A stretch of DNA of 50,605 nt, from assembly GCA_903857165.1 (NCBI GenBank), contig CAIODU010000099.1:1-50605 (forward strand), written 5' to 3'. Positions 1 to 6,495 of this stretch are shown one piece after another. The notes below the pieces were generated by a model. The model did not search any database. It saw only the letters and a program-made list of their open reading frames with translations, and was not told the origin of the DNA. Position 1 is the first letter of the stretch. Every line of letters starts with the position of its first letter. Source of the DNA: an uncultured Methylococcaceae bacterium. Its GTDB lineage: Bacteria > Pseudomonadota > Gammaproteobacteria > Methylococcales > Methylococcaceae. Made by a program: the position numbers and the translations under genes.

Positions 1-17
1 AATCCGGGGGGATGCCA

Positions 18-63
18 CGGAAAACCCGGATTGCGCCGCAGGGCGGCTCCATCCGGGCTACGG
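18..63. repeat. Partial palindromic intergenic repeat at the left edge
   Basis: The stretch ending in ctccatccgggctacgg closely resembles the right arm of the palindrome at 1884-1964 (ctccatacgggctac). An upstream cccgga could pair with part of it. It appears to be one copy of a dispersed repeat whose other portion may lie outside the window. No coding signal is visible. Confidence 0.5.
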
Positions 64-125
64 CATTTTCCAAAGGGGGTACGCCTTTCCACTCGTTTAG
101 ACAAAGCTGTGCGTAACATCAGTTC

Positions 126-530
126 CTATGATAAATCTTTGGCTTTGAGCAGATCGACAACTTCCGACAAATGGTGAATTTTCTCATCCCTTAGTTCGAT
201 TTCTTTGTCTTTCAGTTGCAGCATCCACTGTAGCTTTTCAATTTCCGTTTGCAAGTCGATTTGTCCGTTTGCGGGATAATTATGATTGTTTTGAGTGCCG
301 GTGCTATTTGTGAAGTTAAATACATTTTTTTCTGTTGTACCCAATAACTCAAGCAAATCCACGCCGAACAAATCAAGAATCTGATCCAAACGCGACAACC
401 GAATATCGCTATTGCCGCGTTCAATTTCGCCATAGGCATTTAACGACAATTCCAACTTTTCAGCCACATCCTCCTGTGTCCATCCTCTCGCTTGCCGAAT
501 CAGCCGAATTTTTTCATGGATAGGCATCAT
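126..530 (-). CDS. XRE-family helix-turn-helix transcriptional regulator
   Basis: A 134-aa protein with an N-terminal Cro/C1-type HTH at about residues 5-60. The pattern RQARGWTQEDVAEKL, then an NAYGEIERG recognition helix, then a leucine-rich third helix is typical. A polar linker (residues 68-90, Asn/Thr rich) joins it to a short charged C-terminal helix (residues 92-130) that could dimerise as a coiled coil. Two adjacent Met codons allow either start. A near-palindrome lies 12 bases upstream of the start, which suggests autoregulation. The gene stands alone and its target is unknown. Its stop lies two bases from a copy of the gtgcgtaacatcagtt repeat (109-124). The fold is certain; the biological role is not. 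Confidence 0.9.
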   Translation of the reverse strand: MMPIHEKIRLIRQARGWTQEDVAEKLELSLNAYGEIERGNSDIRLSRLDQILDLFGVDLLELLGTTEKNVFNFTNSTGTQNNHNYPANGQIDLQTEIEKLQWMLQLKDKEIELRDEKIHHLSEVVDLLKAKDLS

Positions 531-541
531 TGCACAGTAAC

Positions 542-560
542 ACTTGGTAAATTAACAAGT
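542..560. promoter_or_regulatory. Putative operator of the XRE regulator
   Basis: An imperfect palindrome, acttggtaaattaacaagt, lies just upstream of the start codon of the minus-strand XRE gene. Its outer arms are acttg and caagt. Spacing and symmetry fit an autoregulatory site for a dimeric HTH protein. This is inference from position and symmetry only. Confidence 0.4.
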
Positions 561-623
561 TAGGCTTGGTTGTGTATAAGTTGGATAGATTTTAACATAT
601 ATTGTGGGCTTATTCAATGACAG

Positions 624-694
624 CGTAGGCCGGGTTAGCCGCACAGGAAAACTTTGCCACCAAAACCTATGCCTAGTGTGCGCCGTAACCCGAC
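624..694. repeat. Palindromic repeat with ggccgggtta / gtaacccgac arms
   Basis: The arm gtaggccgggttag (from 626) and the arm gtaacccgac (685-694) form an inverted repeat around about 45 bases. The right arm resembles the gcgcaccgtaaccc arm of the repeat at 9191-9264, so the two are probably members of one repeat family. No ORF with coding character is present. Confidence 0.5.
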
Positions 695-880
695 TAACTC
701 AGTGATGTTACGCAGCGGCCCAGGATTAGAGCGTCAAAGCCTGTTCTGAGCCAAGTCGAAGGGCTTGCTTTGACAGGCGAAGCAAGTTTCGCACTTACAA
801 TGCCCTTGTCAAAGCAAGCTTTGACGCTCCCGTCCTGCCACAAAATAAGCATCCAATGCATCAGTGCGTAACATCAGTTA
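695..880. repeat. MITE-like element sharing termini with the element at 4106-4240
   Basis: The right end reads gtgcgtaacatcagtta (864-880), the same as the right end of the MITE at 4106-4240. The left end (about 695-714) carries an imperfect inverted copy with a 5-base insertion (aactcagtgatgttacgca). Inside is a long inverted repeat: agcgtcaaagc near 728 pairs with gctttgacgct near 820. Together with 624-694 it fills most of the 430-base gap between the XRE gene and the PEP-CTERM gene. Confidence 0.5.
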
Positions 881-958
881 ATAATGTGAGAGTAGAAAAA
901 TATTGCCACGTCCCGCGCTTGGGTGCAAACCCTTTTCTCAAAATTGAAGGAATATTCA

Positions 959-1591
959 ATGAAAGCGTTACCAAAACCATTTACCTCCCTCGTCCTGCTG
1001 TCCGGGATGGCCCTTGCCCCCGCGTCCCAAGCCACCTTGTACACCCGCCTCGGTGGGCTGGCGGTGTACGACGACGACCGCAACATCACCTGGCTGGCGG
1101 ATGCCAACTATGCCAAGACCTCCGGCTACGACACCGACGGCGCGATGACTTGGCAAGTCGCCAAAGGTTGGGTAGCAGGATTGAATGTCGGAGGCTACAC
1201 CGGCTGGCGGCTACCGACAGCGTTGAATGAAAACGGCAGTGGCCCCTGTTTAGATTACAACTGCGGCAGCAGCGAGCTGAGTCATTTGTTTTATGAACTC
1301 GGCGGCGTGTTTTTTCAGTCGATCCTGACCACCCACAACAGCAATTTCAATTTGTTCACCAATGTGCAAGACTCCAATTTCTGGACAGGTAAAGAGTACA
1401 TGATTACTGATGAAGCGTATTTCATCCCCAAACTTTGGCTTCCAGTATTACCCACCTTTAAGTACGAAGGCCTTTATTCGTGGGCCGTGCGCTCTGGCGA
1501 TGTCGCCGCCGTGCCAGAGCCGGGCGTGATGGGGTTGTTGGGAATTGGCGCATTGGCTTGGGCGGGCGCGAGGCATAAACGGCGGGGGTGA
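959..1591 (+). CDS. DUF1566-like PEP-CTERM sorting-domain protein
   Basis: A 210-aa exported protein. The chosen ATG at 959 has a gaagg ribosome site 8 bases upstream and starts directly before the signal peptide (MKALPKPF, hydrophobic stretch, then PASQA). The central part has the pattern WLADANYAKTSGYDTDG...MTW...GYTGWRLPT seen in DUF1566 (Lcl C-terminal-like) PEP-CTERM proteins. The C-terminus has the sorting signal: VPEPG, a hydrophobic helix (GLLGIGALAWAGA) and a basic RHKRR tail. In this family the tag is recognised by exosortase and the protein goes to the surface or into extracellular polymer. No exosortase gene lies in the window. The function beyond surface localisation is unknown. 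Confidence 0.88.
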   Translation: MKALPKPFTSLVLLSGMALAPASQATLYTRLGGLAVYDDDRNITWLADANYAKTSGYDTDGAMTWQVAKGWVAGLNVGGYTGWRLPTALNENGSGPCLDYNCGSSELSHLFYELGGVFFQSILTTHNSNFNLFTNVQDSNFWTGKEYMITDEAYFIPKLWLPVLPTFKYEGLYSWAVRSGDVAAVPEPGVMGLLGIGALAWAGARHKRRG

Positions 1592-1601
1592 TTTATGCTC
1601 G

Positions 1602-1964
1602 TTCCCAAGCTCCAGCTTGGGAATGCGGTCTTTGAAGCTCTGCTTCCATATCCATGCCGAAGCGCGGCGGGGTTTGTAACCCCGCCGCTAAGGTTTTGTG
1701 CAAAGCCACGGCATCCAGGGAGATACAAAACGATTCTGACGGGATTACAAATCCCGTCCGGCGTTGTAACAACAAATGCCCCGGACTGGCGGGGTTGTCG
1801 AATACAGACAAAGACAGCCTTGTAGGTCGGGCAACAGCTTCATCGATGCCCGACACATGCCGAGTGTCGGGCGCAAAGCAAGCGTAGCCCGGATGGAGCG
1901 CCAGTGAAATCCGGAATGACTGCCCGCTGATAACCTGTATTCCGCTTCGCTCCATACGGGCTAC
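1602..1964. repeat. Cluster of four or more different palindromic repeats
   Basis: This non-coding stretch packs several strong palindromes. A 10-bp stem occupies 1602-1623 (ttcccaagct, loop cc). An 11-bp stem occupies 1664-1688 (gcggcggggtt, loop tgt). A 9-bp stem occupies 1738-1758 (gacgggatt, loop aca). A gcccgacac/gtgtcgggc stem lies near 1848-1872. A near-perfect 17-base inverted repeat has arms at 1884-1900 and 1948-1964 (gtagcccggatggagcg). None has a following T-run, so they look like REP/MITE-type elements rather than terminators. The rest of the gap to 2114 holds a weaker gcccga/tcgggc pair near 2008-2035 and no convincing gene. Confidence 0.75.
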
Positions 1965-2114
1965 ATTCCCGGTTATTCAAGTTGCATGGATTGGGCGGCA
2001 TCATTTCGTTGCCCGACATCTCAATCTCTCGGGCGCAAAACACCGGATTTTATTGCGATTGTAGGCTTAATCTGCCATCATCAATCCCTGAGTTATTTCA
2101 ATTTGGAGTCCAAT

Positions 2115-2354
2115 ATGAACACGATAGACCAACTTGAAGCCGAAATCTTACATTTGCCGCCTAACGACCGGGAAAGGTTGGCGCTTGCCGCTTGGGAAAG
2201 CCTGATGGAAGACATTGACGGGTGTTCAAATGTTGCCGCTGCCCCGGATGGTTTAGACATTGCCCGCCAACGTGACAGTGAATTGGAATCTGGAAGGGTT
2301 AAGCCATTAAACCGGGAGGAGTTTGATCGTTTAGCTGGTTTCCGCATTCAATGA
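2115..2354 (+). CDS. Addiction-module antitoxin, TIGR02574-like
   Basis: A 79-aa protein starting at the ATG at 2115, with a tggag ribosome site 6 bases upstream. An in-frame upstream ATG at 1986 would only add repeat-derived sequence. The pattern LEAEILHLPPNDRERLALAAWESL, followed by a polar hinge and a C-terminal REEFDRL, matches the putative addiction module component family, which pairs with RelE/ParE-type toxins. The last codons overlap the toxin start (ATGA at 2351-2354), the usual translational coupling in such pairs. The antitoxin looks intact, while its partner is frameshifted. Confidence 0.8.
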   Translation: MNTIDQLEAEILHLPPNDRERLALAAWESLMEDIDGCSNVAAAPDGLDIARQRDSELESGRVKPLNREEFDRLAGFRIQ

Positions 2355-2645
2355 GACTGGAATTCCATCCAGATACAGCAAAAGATGTTCAGGACGCGGT
2401 TAGCCACTTCGAGAATCAACGCCCCGGATTGGCTGATGCATTTCAACTTCAACACAGTGAGGCTCTGGATCGCATTTGTGCGAGTCCTTCGCGTTTCCAA
2501 AAAATTGAGGCAAATATACGCCGCTGCCTCGTCCACCGCTTTCCTTACTCTATATCTGTACCGGATTGTTGCTGGCAAAAGAATCAGAATTCTTATTATC
2601 CGCCACCATCGTCGCCATCCTAAGTACGGCCTTGCCCGGATTTAA
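2351..2645 (+). pseudogene. ParE/RelE-family toxin with a frameshift
   Basis: The first frame reads MRLEFHPDTAKDVQDAVSHF...RRCLVHRFPYSI and then runs into unrelated sequence ending at 2623. The +1 frame continues the family pattern as LYRIVAGKRIRILIIRHHRR...GLAR up to 2645. Joining them needs removal of one base near 2555, in tatatctgtac, which restores the usual FPY-I-LYRI motif of ParE-like toxins. An intact product would be about 97 aa. The gene starts by ATGA overlap with the antitoxin. It is either a genuinely inactivated toxin or a one-base sequencing error. Confidence 0.82.
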
Positions 2646-2656
2646 GGCCGTTTGGC

Positions 2657-3115
2657 TCATCGGCTACGGATTCCTGCTAAAACCTCTGCGGCGGTAAGCT
2701 TTTCCTTCAAGTCATCCAGCAATTCAGGATGCCTATCCAGCAGTTTAAACAGGTTCAGCACGGCGGGCATGGGGCGGGCCTCGCCACGCTCATAACGCGA
2801 AAATGCGTTTTTGCCGCCGCCAGTGAGCTTGGCGGCTTCGGCTTGGGTTAGTTTTAGCTTGTGTCGAATGCGCGCCAATGCTTTTCCTTCTTCACGATCC
2901 ACCTCGCCACGGAAAGCCAGCCAAGCCGGTTCAGTGGCCTGCAAATCATCCCCGTTTAAAATGCCTTCCCCGCACACGTCGCACCAGTCTCCGGGCTGTT
3001 CCTGTTCGAACAGATGTCCCTTGTATTCCAACGCTGTGTGTTTGCTGCGACGGTGGAGAGTGCCTTGGAAACAGACAGGGCAGGTATTCCCATTTGAAAT
3101 GATTGCCTCGCTCAT
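2657..3115 (-). CDS. mqsA: MqsA-family antitoxin (zinc-binding, HTH)
   Basis: A 152-aa protein. The N-terminal half has two CxxC pairs (CPVC near residue 12 and CDVC near residue 45), the zinc-binding module of MqsA/YgiT proteins. The C-terminal half is an XRE-type HTH (LTQAEAAKLTGGGKNAFSRYERGE), the DNA-binding part. In this family the N-terminal domain masks the MqsR RNase and the C-terminal domain represses the operon. The gene overlaps the preceding toxin gene by 4 bases (ATGA), in the toxin-first order typical of mqsRA. Confidence 0.9.
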   Translation of the reverse strand: MSEAIISNGNTCPVCFQGTLHRRSKHTALEYKGHLFEQEQPGDWCDVCGEGILNGDDLQATEPAWLAFRGEVDREEGKALARIRHKLKLTQAEAAKLTGGGKNAFSRYERGEARPMPAVLNLFKLLDRHPELLDDLKEKLTAAEVLAGIRSR

Positions 3116-3429
3116 AATGCCTCCCTCAGTGGTTTAAAGGAAATGGTGAAATAAAAACCCTGTGTATCCCGTTGGAACTTTACATACAATTCCAACCCGT
3201 CCCATTCGGCATGGTAAACATCCTGCCAAACGCGATGGTCAGCATTTGTGGTCATTGATTTGTAAAAATTCCGCCGCGACAAGCCCTGCACTACCTTCAC
3301 CGCATCCTCATTGACCATACCGGCAAGGCGGATGCCTGTCTTGGCTGAATCCGTTAGCCGCAAGCCTTGGATAGAGTTCATCTGAGCTTGGATTTCACTC
3401 AAGCGATAGTGCTGCGTCCGCTTTTCCAT
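3112..3429 (-). CDS. mqsR: MqsR-family mRNA interferase toxin
   Basis: A 105-aa protein, the usual MqsR size. The C-terminal part with VYHAEWDGLELYVKFQ and FYFTISFKPL matches MqsR, a RelE-fold ribonuclease that cleaves mRNA, in E. coli at GCU sites. The upstream segment LTDSAKTGIRLAGMVNEDAVKVVQGLSRRNFYKSM also fits the family. The gene is first in the toxin-antitoxin operon and is preceded by a TATAAT-like box and a palindrome. It appears intact, unlike the ParE-like toxin 0.5 kb away. The family call is strong; cleavage specificity cannot be read from sequence. Confidence 0.88.
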   Translation of the reverse strand: MEKRTQHYRLSEIQAQMNSIQGLRLTDSAKTGIRLAGMVNEDAVKVVQGLSRRNFYKSMTTNADHRVWQDVYHAEWDGLELYVKFQRDTQGFYFTISFKPLREAL

Positions 3430-3442
3430 CGTTGTTGTTTTA

Positions 3443-3461
3443 CCCTTAAAGGGGAATTATA
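3443..3461 (-). promoter_or_regulatory. mqsRA promoter -10 box and candidate MqsA operator
   Basis: On the minus strand a TATAAT lies at 3461-3456, directly followed by the palindrome cccttaaaggg (3443-3453) ahead of the toxin start. MqsA-type antitoxins repress their operon by binding a short palindrome in the promoter, so this is the natural candidate. No good -35 hexamer is visible at the correct spacing. Confidence 0.45.
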
Positions 3462-3599
3462 CACAATAATCGCTAATCGCACCGTGTTGAAATTGATCCG
3501 CGACGTTGCGTGACACTTTTCTTGCCTTCAGCGTATACGCTTTTCATAAATACTAGGTATCATTACTCTAACCAACTTTCAACAACCAGGAGCCAACCT

Positions 3600-4106
3600 A
3601 TGAACATCTCAATGTACCAAGCCTCTGTCCCCGTATTGGTCAAAGCCCTTGTGAATTTGTCCAAAATACTGGAGAAGGCCGAAGCCCATGCAGTAGCCAA
3701 AAAAATCGACCCTGCGGTTTTCGTCCAAGCCAGACTCTATGCCGACATGTTCCCGCTGTCCCGTCAAGTGCAAATCGCCACCGATGTGGCCAAAGGGTGC
3801 GCGTCACGACTGGCGGGATTGGAACCGCCCAAATATGAAGACAATGAAAGCACTTTTGCCGAGTTGCAAGCACGGGTAGCCAAAACCATCGCCTTTTTGG
3901 AATCCTTCACACCTGCTCAAATCGACGGGACGGAGGATAAGTCGATTAGCTTGAAGGTCGGGGGGAGCGAGATGACGTTCCAGGGGCTACGCTATCTTTT
4001 CGATTTTGTGTTGCCCAATGTTTATTTTCACTCGACCGCCACCTACGCCATCCTCAGGCATTGGGGCGTGGAGCTTGGCAAGGCGGATTTTCTCGGGAGT
4101 CATTAA
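3600..4106 (+). CDS. DUF1993-family protein
   Basis: A 168-aa protein. The ATG at 3600 has a caggag ribosome site 7 bases upstream, so it is preferred over the longer ORF from 3510. The sequence MYQASVPVLVKALVNLSKILEKAEAHAVAKKIDP...ARLYADMFPLSRQVQIATD is characteristic of DUF1993, a widespread helical family thought to adopt a DinB-like four-helix bundle. Its biochemical role is not established. There is no operon partner: the stop codon abuts the MITE at 4106. Confidence 0.88.
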   Translation: MNISMYQASVPVLVKALVNLSKILEKAEAHAVAKKIDPAVFVQARLYADMFPLSRQVQIATDVAKGCASRLAGLEPPKYEDNESTFAELQARVAKTIAFLESFTPAQIDGTEDKSISLKVGGSEMTFQGLRYLFDFVLPNVYFHSTATYAILRHWGVELGKADFLGSH

Positions 4107-4240
4107 TAACTGACGTTACGAACAGCCACCGAAACCATTGGCTGCAAAGGGTTGCCACACTACGGTCTAGGGGGCTGGTGAAAGGCCATGACCACCGTAG
4201 GTCGGCAACCTTTGCCGACGTGTGCGTAACATCAGTTATT
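4106..4240. mobile_element. MITE of about 135 bp with terminal inverted repeats
   Basis: The left end reads aataactgacgttacgaac (4106-4124). The reverse complement of the right end (4222-4240) is aataactgatgttacgcac, so 17 of 19 bases match. The interior holds further inverted sequence (ggttgccacactacgg near 4150 and ccgtaggtcggcaacc near 4195). There is no ORF, so movement would depend on a transposase elsewhere. The right end is also found at 109-124 and 864-880. No clear target duplication is seen. The element starts on the DUF1993 stop codon and ends 15 bases before the defence-operon start. Confidence 0.75.
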
Positions 4241-4255
4241 TATATAGGGTATAAC

Positions 4256-5614
4256 ATGCACCTAGACGAAATCCACATCCAAAACTTCAAGCTATTTAAC
4301 CAGAGGTCATTTAAGTTCCATCCGCAGTTTAATCTGGTGGTGGGGATTAATGGCAGCGGAAAAACCTCGCTGCTTAAGGCGACTGTCCAGGTTTTGGCGG
4401 AATGTATGAAAGGGGTAAGCCAAGACCTTCCGTTTGAGGCTGATGATGTCAGACGCACTCCTGCATCTGCCGGTATATTGATTAGGTATGAAAAAAAATA
4501 TCCTGTAAAAATACAGGCCAGAATTTCATACATTGGAAAAAACCTGAATGAACAATGTGAATTTATTGAGTTTCTTAAGTTAGGTGAAACAGCGGGGCAT
4601 CCATTAAATATGCCTACTGGTTCAGAAGATTGGGGGTATCTGATACAAAATAAAGTCGATAAATTGGATCAAGGCCAATGGGAAACCTTACCCGTCATGG
4701 CTTTCTATCGCTGCAACCGTTTATGGAAGAATAATGGCACAACTCCTACACCTTTTGATGCGGCAACGGAAAAAGAATCGCGTTTAGCTGGATATGATTC
4801 TTGGTTTGATGCTTCTGCTGACTTTTCAAGCTTTTGGCGATGGGTAATTGCAAAACATCTGGAGCGTTTGGAATTGGCGGAAGCCATCGGTTCACAAGCA
4901 AATTATGAAGAAGCAATTGATATATCGCACGGTACTATGGCTGGAATTGACGAGCTTCAGCTTGTCAATAGAGCAGTGGCTGGCTGCTTGGAGAATGCCA
5001 GAGGCATTCGCTATGACCTCAAACAAAAAACTATCTTGGTAGCTTGGAATACCACAGAAGAACTCACCCCTTTCGAATTATTAAGCGATGGCCAGCGCGT
5101 CACCTTGGCGATGGTGGCAGACATCGCCCGCCGCGCATGCTTACTCAATCCACACTTGGGAGGAGAGGTATTGGAGGAAACCCCAGGTATTGTCCTGATC
5201 GACGAACTCGATTTGCACCTACATCCTTTGTGGCAACGGCGTATTATTGGTGATTTACGCCGAACCTTCCCGAAAATACAATTCATTGCCACGACCCATT
5301 CACCCCAATTGATTGGGCAGGTCAAACCTGATGAAATTCTGTTGCTGGATGCTAAAGAGACTAAACATCCCGGACAAAGCTATGGCATGGACTCCAATTG
5401 GGTTTTGCGGCATATTATGGGCGGCGATGACCGGGATGCAAAGATTGCAGCCCGGTTAGACGGAATTTTTGAGGCCATTGAAGATGCCCAATTTGACGAA
5501 GCTGAAAAGGATATTGCAGAAATGCGGGCTGAAATCGGGGAGCATCCTGATTTGGTCGAGGCGGAAGCGTTGATTAGCCGATATACTCGTTTTTCCAAGA
5601 ACGGCGAGGAGTAA
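4256..5614 (+). CDS. ptuA: Septu-like PtuA AAA/ABC-type ATPase
   Basis: A 452-aa ATPase. The ATG at 4256 is chosen because the RecF/SMC-type start (MHLDEIHIQNFKLF) follows at once; the longer ORF from 4061 would translate through the MITE. Walker A is GINGSGKT (residues 30-37). A signature-like LSDGQR precedes the Walker B/acidic motif VLIDELDLHLHP, and IATTHSPQLIG supplies the H-loop. This overall layout is shared by PtuA of Septu and by retron-associated ATPases. It is followed after 5 bases by an HNH-type gene, the standard Septu pair. In Septu the ATPase complex is thought to gate the nuclease during phage infection. Regional GC is lower than in the downstream eCIS, consistent with acquisition. 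Confidence 0.82.
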   Translation: MHLDEIHIQNFKLFNQRSFKFHPQFNLVVGINGSGKTSLLKATVQVLAECMKGVSQDLPFEADDVRRTPASAGILIRYEKKYPVKIQARISYIGKNLNEQCEFIEFLKLGETAGHPLNMPTGSEDWGYLIQNKVDKLDQGQWETLPVMAFYRCNRLWKNNGTTPTPFDAATEKESRLAGYDSWFDASADFSSFWRWVIAKHLERLELAEAIGSQANYEEAIDISHGTMAGIDELQLVNRAVAGCLENARGIRYDLKQKTILVAWNTTEELTPFELLSDGQRVTLAMVADIARRACLLNPHLGGEVLEETPGIVLIDELDLHLHPLWQRRIIGDLRRTFPKIQFIATTHSPQLIGQVKPDEILLLDAKETKHPGQSYGMDSNWVLRHIMGGDDRDAKIAARLDGIFEAIEDAQFDEAEKDIAEMRAEIGEHPDLVEAEALISRYTRFSKNGEE

Positions 5615-5619
5615 CGGCT

Positions 5620-6354
5620 GTGCGCTTCATACGTAAACAAGCCGAACCTTTAGAACTGAAGGCTTGGAAACAGCAGCAAGCCCAAGATTCACTGCAAAAC
5701 CTCAATTACGACAATCTTCCGACAGAGATTAAAAATATCACTAAAGCCAGATTGCTTGAGGAGCAGGGTTTTCTTTGTGCTTACACAATGCAGCGCTTGG
5801 AGATTCGGCTATTGGACGGTGGTATATCCAAAGCCGATTGCCATATTGAGCATGTATTGGCGCAAAATACCTCGCCCGGACAAGATTTAGATTATCGCAA
5901 TATGGCTGCTTGTTTTCCCAAAGATGGCGGCGACGTTTCATATGGTTACGGAGCGCCCGTCAAAGGCGGTGCTCCGGTTACGCTCAACGTCGATTTTGTC
6001 AGCCCGCACCATCCAAGCTGCGAGCAACGGTTCCGCTATGATGGCAAAGGCTGTATTTCAGTGACTGAGAGGGGAGATGTGGCAGCCGAAAAGACTGTTG
6101 CCATGCTCAAACTTGATCACAGTGCTTTGCAAGACTTGCGACGAAGTGCCATCGAAACACATGGCTTGGCTTTGCGTCCTGGTTCGCGACGAACATCCAG
6201 GAAGCTTAAAAGCGCAGCAGAGGCTCGGCGTTTTGCCAAGGAAATATTGGAAAAAGCCGATGGACGTTTGGAGCCTTATTGCGTAGCCCTCTCTCAAGTG
6301 GCGGAAGAATATGCCGACAAAGAAGAAGCGAGGTCGCGACGGTTCCGCACTTAG
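5620..6354 (+). CDS. ptuB: PtuB-like HNH nuclease of the Septu pair (TIGR02646-like)
   Basis: A 244-aa protein starting with GTG at 5620; gaggag lies 8 bases upstream, inside the end of the ATPase gene. The N-terminal half has the family pattern: a basic start (RFIRKQAEP), FLCAYTMQRLEI, then CHIEHVLAQNTSPGQDLDYRNMAACF, which is the HNH-like core of TIGR02646/PtuB proteins (His-Glu-His-like IEH, downstream Asn). The first motif is CAYT rather than a CxxC zinc knuckle. The C-terminal helical, lysine- and arginine-rich part may contact the ATPase or DNA. It very likely forms a two-gene operon with ptuA. Nuclease activity is inferred from the family. Confidence 0.78.
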   Translation: MRFIRKQAEPLELKAWKQQQAQDSLQNLNYDNLPTEIKNITKARLLEEQGFLCAYTMQRLEIRLLDGGISKADCHIEHVLAQNTSPGQDLDYRNMAACFPKDGGDVSYGYGAPVKGGAPVTLNVDFVSPHHPSCEQRFRYDGKGCISVTERGDVAAEKTVAMLKLDHSALQDLRRSAIETHGLALRPGSRRTSRKLKSAAEARRFAKEILEKADGRLEPYCVALSQVAEEYADKEEARSRRFRT

Positions 6355-6422
6355 CGAAACCCTTTTTGAATTAAGCCATAACTGATCCAGCCAGTGCCCA
6401 AAATTTTGCGAAAAAACAAAAT

Positions 6423-6451
6423 TTGTACCCAAAGCATATTGCTGTTATGTT
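6423..6451 (+). promoter_or_regulatory. Sigma70-like promoter upstream of the caspase-fold gene
   Basis: TTGTAC (6423-6428) and TATGTT (6446-6451) are separated by exactly 17 bases, 44 bases before the start codon. AT-rich self-complementary tracts (caaaattttg, acaaaatttgt) lie immediately upstream. This is a prediction from hexamer match and spacing. Confidence 0.5.
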
Positions 6452-6495
6452 TTATGAACAAGCTGAACGCTAACCTTTAAAGGAGCAATGCCCCC

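Noticed and set aside
1602-1623. Strong hairpin after the PEP-CTERM gene as a rho-independent terminator
   Set aside because: No T-run follows, and several other unrelated stems lie just downstream, so a dispersed repeat explains it better.
2008-2035. gcccga/tcgggc inverted pair as an operator for the addiction module
   Set aside because: It lies about 80 bases before the start, in a repeat-rich block, and matches the gcccga arms of nearby repeats.
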